This document shows positions 27,650 to 36,780 of a stretch of 64,000 nucleotides of DNA, piece by piece. The notes beneath the pieces were generated by a model. It saw nothing but the letters and a program-made list of their open reading frames with translations. It did not search any database and was not told the DNA's origin. Origin of the DNA: Pseudovibrio sp. M1P-2-3 (lineage in GTDB: Bacteria; Pseudomonadota; Alphaproteobacteria; Rhizobiales; Stappiaceae). Both the position numbers and the translations under genes were made by a program. The number at the start of each line of letters is the position of its first letter. Within the stretch, counting starts at the first letter, position 1. The stretch spans positions 3,307,001 through 3,371,000 of the forward strand of contig NZ_JARRCW010000001.1 of the NCBI RefSeq assembly GCF_031501865.1, read 5' to 3'.

Positions 27650-28489
27650 TCAGCCAATGCGGCCAGTTATATAATCTTGCGTGCGCTGGTCTTTTGGGTT
27701 CGTAAATATATCGTTGGTTAAACTTTCCTCCACCAAGCTTCCGAGGTGAAAGAATGCGGTGCGCTGGGAAACACGGGCAGCCTGCTGCATGGAGTGCGTT
27801 ACGATAACAATCGTGTAGTTTTCACGAAGCTCATCAATCAACTCCTCCACCTTGGCAGTGGCAATGGGGTCCAGAGCCGAACAGGGCTCATCCATCAAGA
27901 TGACTTCCGGAGAAACTGCAATGGCTCTGGCGATACACAGCCGTTGCTGCTGACCGCCGGACAGTCCCGTCCCTGGCTCATCCAAGCGGTCTTTGACTTC
28001 TTCAAAAAGCCCCGCCTTTTGGAGACTGTTTGCTACAATTTCTTCAAGATCAGACTTTGATTGAGCAAGACCATGAATACGCGGACCATATGCAACATTT
28101 TCAAAAATCGACTTTGGGAAAGGGTTGGGCTTTTGAAAAACCATACCCACCCGTGCTCTCAGCTCAACAACATCAATGCTGGGATCATAAATATCGTCGT
28201 GGTCAAGGTAGATCCCTCCTTCCACCCGGCAACTTTCAATCGTATCATTCATGCGGTTCAGGCAACGTAGGAACGTTGATTTCCCACACCCCGATGGACC
28301 AATAAGTGCGGTTACCTGATTCTTTCTGATCTCCAGATGAATAGCGTTGAGAGCCTGCTTTTGACCATAGTAGACACAAACGCCTTCACCACGCATTTTT
28401 AATGGTATTTCTCTATCGGTTTCCATAGTCACATCATTCACCACTGGACCAGTTATTTGGCTTCTGCCTGTTGTTTCAAACTTGTACAT
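27650..28489 (-). CDS. pstB: Phosphate ABC transporter ATP-binding protein PstB
   Basis: A 279-residue ATPase. Walker A is GPSGCGKST, the signature is [14 protein letters not shown], and Walker B is [12 protein letters not shown] with a following switch histidine ([15 protein letters not shown]). About 30 residues precede the ABC core. It drives high-affinity phosphate import with PstC and PstA and contributes to PhoR signalling. GAGGGTGAA precedes the ATG, and the gap from pstA is 12 bases. Confidence 0.97.
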   Translation of the reverse strand: MYKFETTGRSQITGPVVNDVTMETDREIPLKMRGEGVCVYYGQKQALNAIHLEIRKNQVTALIGPSGCGKSTFLRCLNRMNDTIESCRVEGGIYLDHDDIYDPSIDVVELRARVGMVFQKPNPFPKSIFENVAYGPRIHGLAQSKSDLEEIVANSLQKAGLFEEVKDRLDEPGTGLSGGQQQRLCIARAIAVSPEVILMDEPCSALDPIATAKVEELIDELRENYTIVIVTHSMQQAARVSQRTAFFHLGSLVEESLTNDIFTNPKDQRTQDYITGRIG

Positions 28490-28501
28490 TTCACCCTCAA
28501 A

Positions 28502-30322
28502 TCACCAGCGACGTTCAAACTTCTTGCGCAAAACAATTGCGATTGCATTCATGCAAATTAAGAACCCGAGCAGCACCATGATGGCTGCTGACGTTTTTTG
28601 CTGGAATGCAGGCTCGGGAAAGTCTGCCCACATGAAAATTTGCACTGGGAGAACCGTAGAAGGATCCAGCGGAGTACCTGGTACATCCACAATGAAGGCA
28701 ACCATACCGATCATGAGAAGCGGGGCGGTTTCGCCCAACGCCTGCGCCATTCCGATGATTGTTCCCGTCAATATCCCTGGCATGGCTAGAGGCAACACAT
28801 GATGGAACACGGCTTGTAAGCGAGATGCACCGACCCCCAAGGCCGCTTCACGAATTGAAGGCGGTACAGCCTGCAGAGCAGCTCGGGACGCAATTATAAT
28901 GGTTGGCAAAGTCATCAAGGCAAGGACCATTCCACCAACAACGGGGGCGGACCTTGGTAGGCCAAACACATTCAAAAAGACTGCCAGCCCCAATAGACCA
29001 AACACAATCGACGGGACGGCCGCCAGATTGTTGATGTTTACTTCAATAAACTGGGTCCAGCGGTTTTTCGGTGCAAACTCTTCCAGATAAATTGCGGAGG
29101 CAACACCTACTGGAAAGGAGAGAGAGAGTGTCACGATCATAGTCCAGAAAGTGCCGACAACGGCTCCCCAAATACCCGCCATTTCTGGCTCGCGACTGGC
29201 CCCTGCTGTTAGGAAAATACTATTCCACCGGTTACTTATCTGGCCTTTTTGCTCCAGATAGTCTGTATAAGCGATTTCCCTGTCAGAAAACTTCCGCGAT
29301 GATTGAGGAACTTCAATTTTCTCAAGTGACCAATTACCCGCTTGCGCAGTTACTGAATTCTGTATTGGTATCAGAACCGGGCCACTTGCTTGGTTTCCGT
29401 CAATCTCATCAACTTTAAGCACGCCGCCAGCAATATTGATGAAGTAACTTGGCATTTCATCATTTAACTGCTGTGGGCCATTCAGCTTGGACAGACGCTG
29501 ATCAATTCGTGAAAGGTCTACTTGCAGCGCAGAAATAATGTCCTGTACTCGCTCCTGAGAGGATTTTGCCGCAGAAAGCTCTTCTTCCAGCCGCTTTCTT
29601 TCCAAGGGGTCAGACTGAGTGATCCTGCCAGATAGTCCATATATCTTTGAAAGTAGATTTTTTTCCGACTGTCTGCGTAGCGCAATTCGCCGCCTCAGGT
29701 CTTCGGCCTGCCCATTCAGGTAGGCTGTAATTTCATCCCGAACCGGCCCCAGAACATTTCCGGCCATATGAACAGAGGCCGTCGAGCTGGTGATACTCAC
29801 ACTTGCTGCACTATCAGGATCAACAGAAGACTTTTTGGTGATCAAGCCTTTCAAATAAAGATCTGCATAGTCCGACAACGGCAGAGCAACGGAACTCTCC
29901 GCCCCTAATTGAACTTTCTGAGCAATAACTTCCCGCTGAAGAAGGATTCCCGCACCCGACGACAACAAAGAGTTGAGAATTTTGCGGTCCTTGCGAGTGG
30001 AAACAAATGGTAAGCTCTGCTTCAAACTGCTGCGCAGTATCCCATTATAGCTGGCAGCCTGTGGTTTATCCGGGTTCACATTATTGGAGGACAGGTCCAC
30101 CGAGACTGTCACATAGTTATAGGTAAATGCGGGCAGGCCTTTGGAGATAATCGATCCCAGCAGTGCAACCAGAAAGACACCAGACACCAACAAAGCGGCA
30201 ACGCCGTAGAGCTTGAAACGGGTTTCAGCTGCATAGCGTTTCTTTAACCTCTGCCGAGCCCTGTGACCTGTGTGAACAGTTTCACCAGCAACATCGATTT
30301 TTTCATGAGCAATATTAGTCAT
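28502..30322 (-). CDS. pstA: Phosphate ABC transporter permease PstA with large insertion
   Basis: A 606-residue permease. The first membrane span is near residues 36-60. The usual core of five further spans begins only near residue 375 (IWGAVVGTFWTMIVTLSLSFPVG), and the EAALGVGASRLQAVFHHVLP coupling motif contacts PstB. Between them lie some 310 extracytoplasmic residues, including a Glu/Arg/Gln-rich coiled-coil segment around residues 195-290. Rhizobial PstA proteins carry an N-terminal DUF3333 extension, but this is longer than the roughly 430 residues I would expect. The start overlaps pstC by 8 bases. Confidence 0.92.
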   Translation of the reverse strand: MTNIAHEKIDVAGETVHTGHRARQRLKKRYAAETRFKLYGVAALLVSGVFLVALLGSIISKGLPAFTYNYVTVSVDLSSNNVNPDKPQAASYNGILRSSLKQSLPFVSTRKDRKILNSLLSSGAGILLQREVIAQKVQLGAESSVALPLSDYADLYLKGLITKKSSVDPDSAASVSITSSTASVHMAGNVLGPVRDEITAYLNGQAEDLRRRIALRRQSEKNLLSKIYGLSGRITQSDPLERKRLEEELSAAKSSQERVQDIISALQVDLSRIDQRLSKLNGPQQLNDEMPSYFINIAGGVLKVDEIDGNQASGPVLIPIQNSVTAQAGNWSLEKIEVPQSSRKFSDREIAYTDYLEQKGQISNRWNSIFLTAGASREPEMAGIWGAVVGTFWTMIVTLSLSFPVGVASAIYLEEFAPKNRWTQFIEVNINNLAAVPSIVFGLLGLAVFLNVFGLPRSAPVVGGMVLALMTLPTIIIASRAALQAVPPSIREAALGVGASRLQAVFHHVLPLAMPGILTGTIIGMAQALGETAPLLMIGMVAFIVDVPGTPLDPSTVLPVQIFMWADFPEPAFQQKTSAAIMVLLGFLICMNAIAIVLRKKFERRW

Positions 30323-31703
30323 ATTGTTCTCTATATTTTTTCACAACGCGCAGAGCGAAGATATTTAGGGCAAGCGTAATGCAGAACAGAAGTAGCCCCA
30401 GAGCGAAGGCAGCCAGCGTTTTTGCACTGTCAAACTCCTGATCCCCAACGAGGAGAGTAACGATTTGAACTGTGACTGTTGTGACAGCTTCCAGAGGATT
30501 AATTGTCATATTCGCAGCCAGACCTGCAGCCATGACAACGATCATGGTCTCACCAATGGCACGAGAGATTGCCAAAATCAGCGCGGAAACAATACCGGGA
30601 AGTGCTGCAGGGAGTACAACGCGCACAATCGTTTCAGACTTTGTTGCTCCAAGTCCAGCGGAGCCATCTCTCAAAGATTGCGGAACAGCGTTTATAACAT
30701 CGTCCGACAAAGAGGAGACAAAGGGAATGATCATAATTCCCATGACCAGCCCTGCTGCAAGAGCGCTCTCCGAAGAAACAGAGAGGCCGAAGCTCTCTCC
30801 CCAGCCACGGATCAACGGGGCAACGGAAAGAGCTGCAAAGAAGCCATAAACAACAGTTGGAATACCGGCAAGAATTTCAAGCAAGGGCTTGGCCGTTGCG
30901 CGAATACGGTTCGAAGCATAATCCGACAAATAAATCGCCGACAACAAGCCTATGGGAGCCGCAACTGCAATGGCAATTGCGGTAATCAGCATTGTGCCAA
31001 CCAGCAGAGGGATAGCGCCAAAAATCTCTGTGTTTACTTGAGAGCTTTCCCCGCCGGCCCCTTCAAAGGCACTTTGCGGGCTCCAATGGGTTCCAAAGAC
31101 GAAGTCCAGTAGAGGAACCTGCCGGAAGAACATCAAGCTTTCGAAGATGAGAGACAGGACTATGCCAAGAGTTGTGAGAATTGCCACACCTGAACATATA
31201 ATGAGAACGCCCATGACCGTTTTTTCGACAATATGGCGAGCCCGTAACTTTGGATTGATTGCCTGTAGACCGAAGAATAATCCGGATGCCACAAGGCCAC
31301 ATAACACCCCACCAAGCAATATGGCGCTGATCAGATCATAGCGAGAATAGAGGTTTGCAGCGAACTCTTTACCTTCATTGGAAAACCCGACAAGTCCACC
31401 ATAGGTGATGGCCTTGGCATCACGCAGGAACGCTTGCAACTGAGGAGCTGACAACTCAGCAATAAAGTCGGAACTTCTTACAACGACTAATTTATCAATA
31501 ATTCCGGGAGCGAGAATAGCCCATACGAGCACAAGAAGAATGCCGGGAACGATACTGAGAATTGCAAGAAAACCCCCGTGATAATTCGGTCGGGAGTGAA
31601 GCTTTTTCAAGTCCCCCTCAACAACTCCTATGGATTTGGAATGACCCAGCACATACGCAAACAAGGCCAGCCCAAAGAGGCAAATTAGATATGTCCAGAG
31701 CAT
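30315..31703 (-). CDS. pstC: Phosphate ABC transporter permease PstC
   Basis: A 462-residue inner-membrane permease. Two N-terminal spans and a hydrophilic region precede the transport core. The core has spans beginning at about residue 240 and the coupling loop SLRDGSAGLGATKSETIVRVVLPAALPG. The length matches the extended alphaproteobacterial form and is longer than the E. coli protein. It forms the phosphate channel with PstA. Its stop overlaps the pstA start. A hairpin lies between it and pstS. Confidence 0.95.
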   Translation of the reverse strand: MLWTYLICLFGLALFAYVLGHSKSIGVVEGDLKKLHSRPNYHGGFLAILSIVPGILLVLVWAILAPGIIDKLVVVRSSDFIAELSAPQLQAFLRDAKAITYGGLVGFSNEGKEFAANLYSRYDLISAILLGGVLCGLVASGLFFGLQAINPKLRARHIVEKTVMGVLIICSGVAILTTLGIVLSLIFESLMFFRQVPLLDFVFGTHWSPQSAFEGAGGESSQVNTEIFGAIPLLVGTMLITAIAIAVAAPIGLLSAIYLSDYASNRIRATAKPLLEILAGIPTVVYGFFAALSVAPLIRGWGESFGLSVSSESALAAGLVMGIMIIPFVSSLSDDVINAVPQSLRDGSAGLGATKSETIVRVVLPAALPGIVSALILAISRAIGETMIVVMAAGLAANMTINPLEAVTTVTVQIVTLLVGDQEFDSAKTLAAFALGLLLFCITLALNIFALRVVKKYREQYD

Positions 31704-31764
31704 CTTACGCGTCCCGCCATAAAAGCTTCCCAGCCCTTGGCCTTTTAGTATTCCGTTAAGTAGT

Positions 31765-31787
31765 GGCCGGACCTTTAATGCCCGGCC
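31765..31787 (-). promoter_or_regulatory. Intercistronic hairpin between pstS and pstC
   Basis: GGCCGG (31765-31770) and CCGGCC (31782-31787) form a GC-rich stem with an 11-base loop, 30 bases after the pstS stop. No T-run follows on the minus strand. Such structures commonly stabilise the upstream binding-protein message so that PstS is made in excess; that role is inferred. Confidence 0.45.
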
Positions 31788-31816
31788 GACAGTTTTTTAG
31801 GAGCACTTGGCTCTAC

Positions 31817-32836
31817 TTAAAATGAAAGTGGTGTCAGAGCTGAAGCGGAAGAGGAAACCGTTTCACGGTCAGCCACTGGCAGTGGAATAAGTCCTTTATC
31901 TGCCAAATAACCTTCATCACCCCAAGTATCTTCATGAGTAAACTCCGCAAGATACTGTTCAATACCTGGTATCACACCCACGTGCTCTTTCTTAATGTAG
32001 AAGAACAGCGAACGGGAAACAGGGTATCCACCCTCAGCGATTGCCTCAAAAGTTGGCTCAACACCAGCAATCTTGGAGCCCTGAATTTTATCGGCATTTT
32101 GATCAAGGAAAGAGAACCCAAAGATGCCCAGTGCATTCGGGTTGGCATCCAGCTTTTGAACAATCAGATTGTCATTCTCACCGGCTTCGATATAGAAGCC
32201 GTCCTCACGAATTTCATGACAAGCTTTTTTAGTTAACCCAAGCTCCTTGGCAACAGGAACCTTTTTACAGCCGCCCTCCATCGCCAGTTCGGCAAATGCA
32301 TCGCGTGTACCTGATGTAGGAGGGGGACCGAGCACTTCGATTTTTGAGGCTGGCAAAGCAGGATCTATGTCAGACCACTTCTGGTATGGATTGGCGACAA
32401 GCTTCCCATCAACAGGAACTTCCTTGGCCAGAGCAAGAAAAATCTGGTCAAGTGTCACATCCATCACAGCTGTTTTCTTGGAATTCGCCAGCACGATGCC
32501 ATCAAAACCGACTGTTACTTCTACTGGGGTAACACCGTTCTCATTACACTTAACGAGCTCCTTGCTCTTCATGCGCCGAGATGCATTTGTGATATCGGGT
32601 GTATTTTCACCAACCCCTTCACAAAACAGCTTGATGCCACCACCAGAACCGGTGGACTCCACAACCGGAGTTTTGAACTCAGTTTTTTGACCAAACTGCT
32701 CGGCAACAGCTGTAGAAAAGGGAAATACTGTTGAAGAGCCAACAATCTGGATCTGATCACGAGCCTGAGCAGAACCTGCAGCAATTGTACCAATTAATGC
32801 AAGCGCTGTAACACTTGCCAAACCTTTAATATCCAC
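31817..32836 (-). CDS. pstS: Phosphate-binding protein PstS
   Basis: A 339-residue periplasmic binding protein with a signal peptide (residues 1-25, ending SAQA). Phosphate-site motifs are visible: IVGSSTVFPFS, ESTGSGGG and PPPTSGTRDAF. It captures phosphate for PstC and PstA. A Pho box at 32945-32962 and an AGGAGAT ribosome-binding site lie upstream. The gap of about 110 bases to pstC holds a GC-rich hairpin. Confidence 0.96.
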   Translation of the reverse strand: MDIKGLASVTALALIGTIAAGSAQARDQIQIVGSSTVFPFSTAVAEQFGQKTEFKTPVVESTGSGGGIKLFCEGVGENTPDITNASRRMKSKELVKCNENGVTPVEVTVGFDGIVLANSKKTAVMDVTLDQIFLALAKEVPVDGKLVANPYQKWSDIDPALPASKIEVLGPPPTSGTRDAFAELAMEGGCKKVPVAKELGLTKKACHEIREDGFYIEAGENDNLIVQKLDANPNALGIFGFSFLDQNADKIQGSKIAGVEPTFEAIAEGGYPVSRSLFFYIKKEHVGVIPGIEQYLAEFTHEDTWGDEGYLADKGLIPLPVADRETVSSSASALTPLSF

Positions 32837-32944
32837 CTGACATCTCCTTGGGAGCCTAGGTTATAAATCCATAGACCCCACACAATTTCCAGTGGGGTCG
32901 CTAGGAAACATAGCCAAGAGCCATGATGGTTATATGAAGGTTTG

Positions 32945-32962
32945 ATTTCAGTTTTATGACAG
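32945..32962 (-). promoter_or_regulatory. Pho box upstream of pstS
   Basis: On the minus strand CTGTCAT-AAAA-CTGAAAT gives two 7-base repeats in the 11-base period of PhoB sites. The first repeat is perfect and the second has two mismatches. It lies about 110 bases before the pstS start in the phoR-pstS gap, the expected position for PhoB activation. Confidence 0.8.
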
Positions 32963-32995
32963 CGCAAACAATTGAAATTGTTAGATAATAATTTC

Positions 32996-34357
32996 CTATG
33001 CCTCAATTAAAAGTTTACTGGCCGCAGGAATATAAACGCGAAAGGCTGTCCCCTCTCCCAATGTACTGGAAACTTCGAGTCGGGCGCGGTGACGGGTTAA
33101 AATATGTTTCACAATAGCAAGGCCTAGCCCAGTCCCCTTTTTTTGGCGGCTGGTTTGGGTATCTACCCTATAAAAACGCTCTGTCAGGCGAGGTAAATGT
33201 TCTTCTGCAATCCCCTGCCCATAGTCTCGAACAGTTATGCACCACCCCCCTTTAACAGAGGCTGCAGCTTTATCTGCCTCAACAGATACATCCACGCGCT
33301 TTCCAGTTTCCCCGTACTTCAGGGCATTCTCGACCAGATTATTGACAACTTGAATGAGTTCGTCCCGCTCTCCGCGCACTGACACAAAGTCATCTGGTAT
33401 CTTCAGGCTCAACTTAACTCCCATTTCCTCTGCAAGAGGAGACAAGCCATCGACACTATGTTCAATAATAGTCCGCAGATCGATTATTTGATCGGGCTGC
33501 ACGTGCTCTTTCATTTCAATGCGGGAAAGAGAGAGAAGGTCATCAATCAACCTACGCATACGTTCAGCCTGATTCAGCATAATACTCAAGAACTTTGAAC
33601 GAGCCGCTTCATCATCCTTGGCGGCTCCTTGAATAGTTTCAATAAACCCCGTGAGTGATGCCAAAGGTGTTCGCAGTTCATGGCTAGCGTTCGCCACAAA
33701 ATCCGCCCGCATTTTTTCAAGTCGTTTGGTTTCAGTAAAGTCTCGAATTACGACCAGAATCGGCTCCGCCTGCTGGCGCTTCCCGCCCTCACCCTTATTG
33801 CTACTGGAGCGCATTGGAGAAATGTAGGCCTCCAACCACAATTCTATGGGTACCTTTTCAGACCATTCAATGCTTTCGGGCTCTCCGCCGTGGCTAACAC
33901 GATCAAGCGCCTCCAATAAAGAGGGAGCACGCAACCTGAACGACAAAGGATCTCCTGAAGCTATTACACCAAAGCGCTCCTGTGCCACGCGGTTGGCAAA
34001 CAGAGTTGTTCCCCTTTCATCTACGACGTAGCAAGGATTGGGCAAGGCGTTGACAGAGAGCCGCATCCCCCGATCTACCAGTTGCCCTATGCCTTTCCGG
34101 CTTATGCTGCTCGGCTTTTTCAAGGTTGTACGGGTTCTCATCCCCCCTCCAATGAGGGTCACGAAAACGATAGAAAATCCGGTAAATGCCGCCCAAAGCG
34201 GGATACCAAACGCAAATAAGTAAAACAAAATAACGCAGCTTGCAGCCAGCATTACAAGGCGTACATCAACGAGTTTTCGATAGATAGTTCGCCGGTGAAT
34301 GCGGATACCTAATGTCTCGTTTGTTTCCGCTTGCTCTTTTTGATTAGTTTGATCCAA
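32996..34357 (-). CDS. phoR: Phosphate regulon sensor histidine kinase PhoR
   Basis: A 453-residue kinase. Two membrane spans lie near residues 34-72 and a PAS domain (CYVVDERGTTLFANRVA) spans roughly residues 105-210. The HisKA motif NASHELRTPL places the phosphorylated His at 226. N, G1 (YGQGIAEEHL) and G2 (KGTGLGLAIVKHIL) boxes of the ATPase follow. With no large periplasmic domain it senses phosphate through PstSCAB and PhoU. It is the first gene of the locus. Its own promoter probably lies in 34358-34592, where I see no good Pho box. Confidence 0.95.
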   Translation of the reverse strand: MDQTNQKEQAETNETLGIRIHRRTIYRKLVDVRLVMLAASCVILFYLFAFGIPLWAAFTGFSIVFVTLIGGGMRTRTTLKKPSSISRKGIGQLVDRGMRLSVNALPNPCYVVDERGTTLFANRVAQERFGVIASGDPLSFRLRAPSLLEALDRVSHGGEPESIEWSEKVPIELWLEAYISPMRSSSNKGEGGKRQQAEPILVVIRDFTETKRLEKMRADFVANASHELRTPLASLTGFIETIQGAAKDDEAARSKFLSIMLNQAERMRRLIDDLLSLSRIEMKEHVQPDQIIDLRTIIEHSVDGLSPLAEEMGVKLSLKIPDDFVSVRGERDELIQVVNNLVENALKYGETGKRVDVSVEADKAAASVKGGWCITVRDYGQGIAEEHLPRLTERFYRVDTQTSRQKKGTGLGLAIVKHILTRHRARLEVSSTLGEGTAFRVYIPAASKLLIEA

Positions 34358-34592
34358 AGCTCAGGCTACCGCTCACGTATCCATGCACCCTTAATTAAAA
34401 CCAAGGCGCCTTCTCCCATAACCGCCATACACACTAACAGAGTTTGCATGACAATCTCACGACGCTTTGGTTTTAAGGTGGTTTCCCAACAACACAAGCA
34501 GGGCGAACAAAATATATTCACCCAAGGACCTAGGCTGCCGCGCCCTTGCCCTTCTAAATATTTGCGTTGCCGGCACTCATGGTTACACGGGG

Positions 34593-35552
34593 TTAAGTAC
34601 TACTTCCCGGTAACCCTGCACTGCGCCGGTGATGGAGGACTTTCCTCGTTATCACTCCATAACGAGGGGACAAGAGCATGGCGATAACCTGAAACAGACC
34701 AGCAACTATTGCAATCATTCCCGCAGCCGAAACACTCATATCATACCCCAGCATCAATGGGCCGAATGCAGCCAATACATAGCCAAGAATGCCGCTTAAA
34801 AGTGCAACAGCTCCTGATATCCAGAGCTGCATCCCCAGACTATCCGTCAGCATTCTTGCCGTTGCAGGTGGGCATATGAACATGGCAATCACCAAAATGG
34901 AGCCAACAGCACTGAAAGCCGCCACGGCTGCTATGGCAACCATTATAATTAGGACAAGGCTCATAAGCCGAGGCGAAAACCCTAAGCTGGCAGATAGTTG
35001 AGGGTCAAAACTGGAAATTTTCAACTCTTTAAAGAACAAAAGAATGAAAGCAACAATTACAATGCAAACGAGTGCAAGCGTGGTAACTTCGTGTGGCATT
35101 CCTTTTAATGCCTCCCAAGTCCACAGACTACTTATTCCTGTTGCATCCAGCCAGATCGCACTCTCCAAGTTTCCATAGAGAGCGTGCTCCACATCCAAAT
35201 GAACCCCTGCAGTTCCCGTTTGTTCAAGAATGACGACACCAGCTGCAAACATCGTCGTAAAAACCACTCCCATGGCCGCACCGGGTTCTACATTGCCCAC
35301 ACGCCTGATAACTTCAATCAAAACGGCAGAAAAAACCGCAGCAATCCCCGCTCCGATCATCATGGCCAATGAGCTTGTCCCACCGGAAAACAAAAAACCC
35401 ACCACAATACCAGGTAACACCACGTGGGATATTGCATCTCCCATTAGTGCCTGACGTCTGAGAATTAAGAAATTGCCAAGTAAGCCACAGGCTAACGCAG
35501 CAAAACTTCCCAGCAAAATGCTTGGGAGATCAAACTGAAGAAAGATATCCAT
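34593..35552 (-). CDS. Metal ABC transporter permease (second permease, SitD/ZnuB-like)
   Basis: A 319-residue ABC-3 family inner-membrane permease with about eight spans (LPSILLGSFAALACGLLGNFLILRRQALMGDAISHVVLPG at the start). It is the last gene of a four-gene metal importer, 3 bases after the first permease. The binding protein points to manganese or iron as the substrate. It presumably forms a heterodimer with the product of 35556-36776. Confidence 0.92.
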   Translation of the reverse strand: MDIFLQFDLPSILLGSFAALACGLLGNFLILRRQALMGDAISHVVLPGIVVGFLFSGGTSSLAMMIGAGIAAVFSAVLIEVIRRVGNVEPGAAMGVVFTTMFAAGVVILEQTGTAGVHLDVEHALYGNLESAIWLDATGISSLWTWEALKGMPHEVTTLALVCIVIVAFILLFFKELKISSFDPQLSASLGFSPRLMSLVLIIMVAIAAVAAFSAVGSILVIAMFICPPATARMLTDSLGMQLWISGAVALLSGILGYVLAAFGPLMLGYDMSVSAAGMIAIVAGLFQVIAMLLSPRYGVITRKVLHHRRSAGLPGSST

Positions 35553-35555
35553 TGC

Positions 35556-36776
35556 TTAAGCTCCCTGCACACTTTTGGGGTTGTGAATGCTCATCTCTGC
35601 TTTGAGAGCAACAACGGTGTCTTTGGGCAGAACCTCTTCAATTGGCTTCAATGACCAATCTTTAAGTGCATGGGCTTCTTCTGGTGCAAGCTCCCTAAAA
35701 CGGTTCCAAAGAGATTGATCCTGAGCCATTTTTTGAGCAGCGGAGTAACCAACTCTAGTAACTCTTCCATCCCCTTCCATATACCCCTGCTTCACCAAGA
35801 GCCGTTTAGTTAGAGGCTCTAGAACGGGCTCTTTATGCGCTATAGTCAACAGACCCTGCCTCAAGTGAACTCTCTTTTGAAAGCGCCGATGGCGCAGGTA
35901 GGCGGCTAAAACTCCCCTTATTGGAGAGGCTACCAAAGAGACAAGGAAGAAGCTGAATAGCACCAGAACGATTACACTTCCCGTCGGCATATCATCGGCG
36001 CTAGCAGAGATTGCAACACCTATGTAACTGCCTGTTGCCCCAACTCCGGCAGAGATTGCAACCAGCAAGGAGACCCTGTCCGTCCAAAAACGGGCAGCAA
36101 CCGGAGGAATAATCGCAAGAGCGATAATCAAAACAAGCCCCACAGTTTTAAGGCCAATCACAACAATTCCGAGCAGCAAAAGTAGGAGTGTCCGATCCAG
36201 CCAGCGAACGCTGTAACCGCTTGCTGCGGCAAAACCTTCGTCAAAACACAGGAGAGTGAATTCTTTGAGGTGAACAACAAGCAAAATACCGACAATTGCG
36301 GCAGACACAGCAATAATGATTGCTTCAAAAAACGTCATGCCCGAAGTGGCACCTAGCAAGAACCCCTCCAACCCTGCGCGCCCAGCGACCGACATGGACT
36401 GAATCACTGTAAGTAAAACCATACCAAGCGCAAAAAATGTCGAAAGGACTGTTCCAATAGCCGTATCTTCTGTGAGCCGCGTGTTGGACTTAATCCAGTC
36501 AACAGCCAAGACCCCAAGGCCAGCGCTGAATGCTGCACCAATGAGAAGAACAGGCAAGGAGCGTCCTACTCCGAACAAAAGCTGACCAATTATAAAAGCA
36601 ATGGCTACACCCGGGAGTGTCGCATGAGAGATTGCGTCGGATACAAGGGTCCGTTTTCGAAGCAAAACAAAAACACCAATTGCACCACTTGCAGCCCCGA
36701 GGGTCGCCGCACCCAAGCATACAAGAGCAGTATTATATCCTGCCGACAACAGCAGAACAGACAGAAAGTCACTCAC
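35556..36776 (-). CDS. Metal ABC transporter permease with C-terminal winged-helix-like extension
   Basis: A 406-residue ABC-3 family permease. The first 290 residues are the usual membrane domain (LGAASGAIGVFVLLRKRTLVSDAISHATLPG). About 110 soluble residues follow; LTKRLLVKQGYMEGDGRVTRVGYSAAQ and FRELAPEEAHALKDWSLKPIEEVLP resemble a DtxR/MntR-type winged helix. Similar fusions are known in some SitC/YfeC-type permeases. Whether the extension senses metal is unknown. It lies 4 bases after the ATPase gene. Confidence 0.9.
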   Translation of the reverse strand: MSDFLSVLLLSAGYNTALVCLGAATLGAASGAIGVFVLLRKRTLVSDAISHATLPGVAIAFIIGQLLFGVGRSLPVLLIGAAFSAGLGVLAVDWIKSNTRLTEDTAIGTVLSTFFALGMVLLTVIQSMSVAGRAGLEGFLLGATSGMTFFEAIIIAVSAAIVGILLVVHLKEFTLLCFDEGFAAASGYSVRWLDRTLLLLLLGIVVIGLKTVGLVLIIALAIIPPVAARFWTDRVSLLVAISAGVGATGSYIGVAISASADDMPTGSVIVLVLFSFFLVSLVASPIRGVLAAYLRHRRFQKRVHLRQGLLTIAHKEPVLEPLTKRLLVKQGYMEGDGRVTRVGYSAAQKMAQDQSLWNRFRELAPEEAHALKDWSLKPIEEVLPKDTVVALKAEMSIHNPKSVQGA

Positions 36777-36780
36777 TGTT

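Noticed and set aside
30465-31112. A 215-codon plus-strand frame opposite pstC
   Set aside because: Extremely rich in Asn, Arg, Cys and Gln, typical of antisense to a membrane protein; pstC is certain.
34366-34449. A 27-codon hydrophobic frame just before phoR that could be a leader peptide
   Set aside because: No good ribosome-binding site and no hairpin or attenuation structure follows; too short to judge.
34358-34592. Possible Pho box upstream of phoR (TTGTCAT near 34449)
   Set aside because: The second half-site is not at 11-base spacing, so it does not fit the PhoB pattern.
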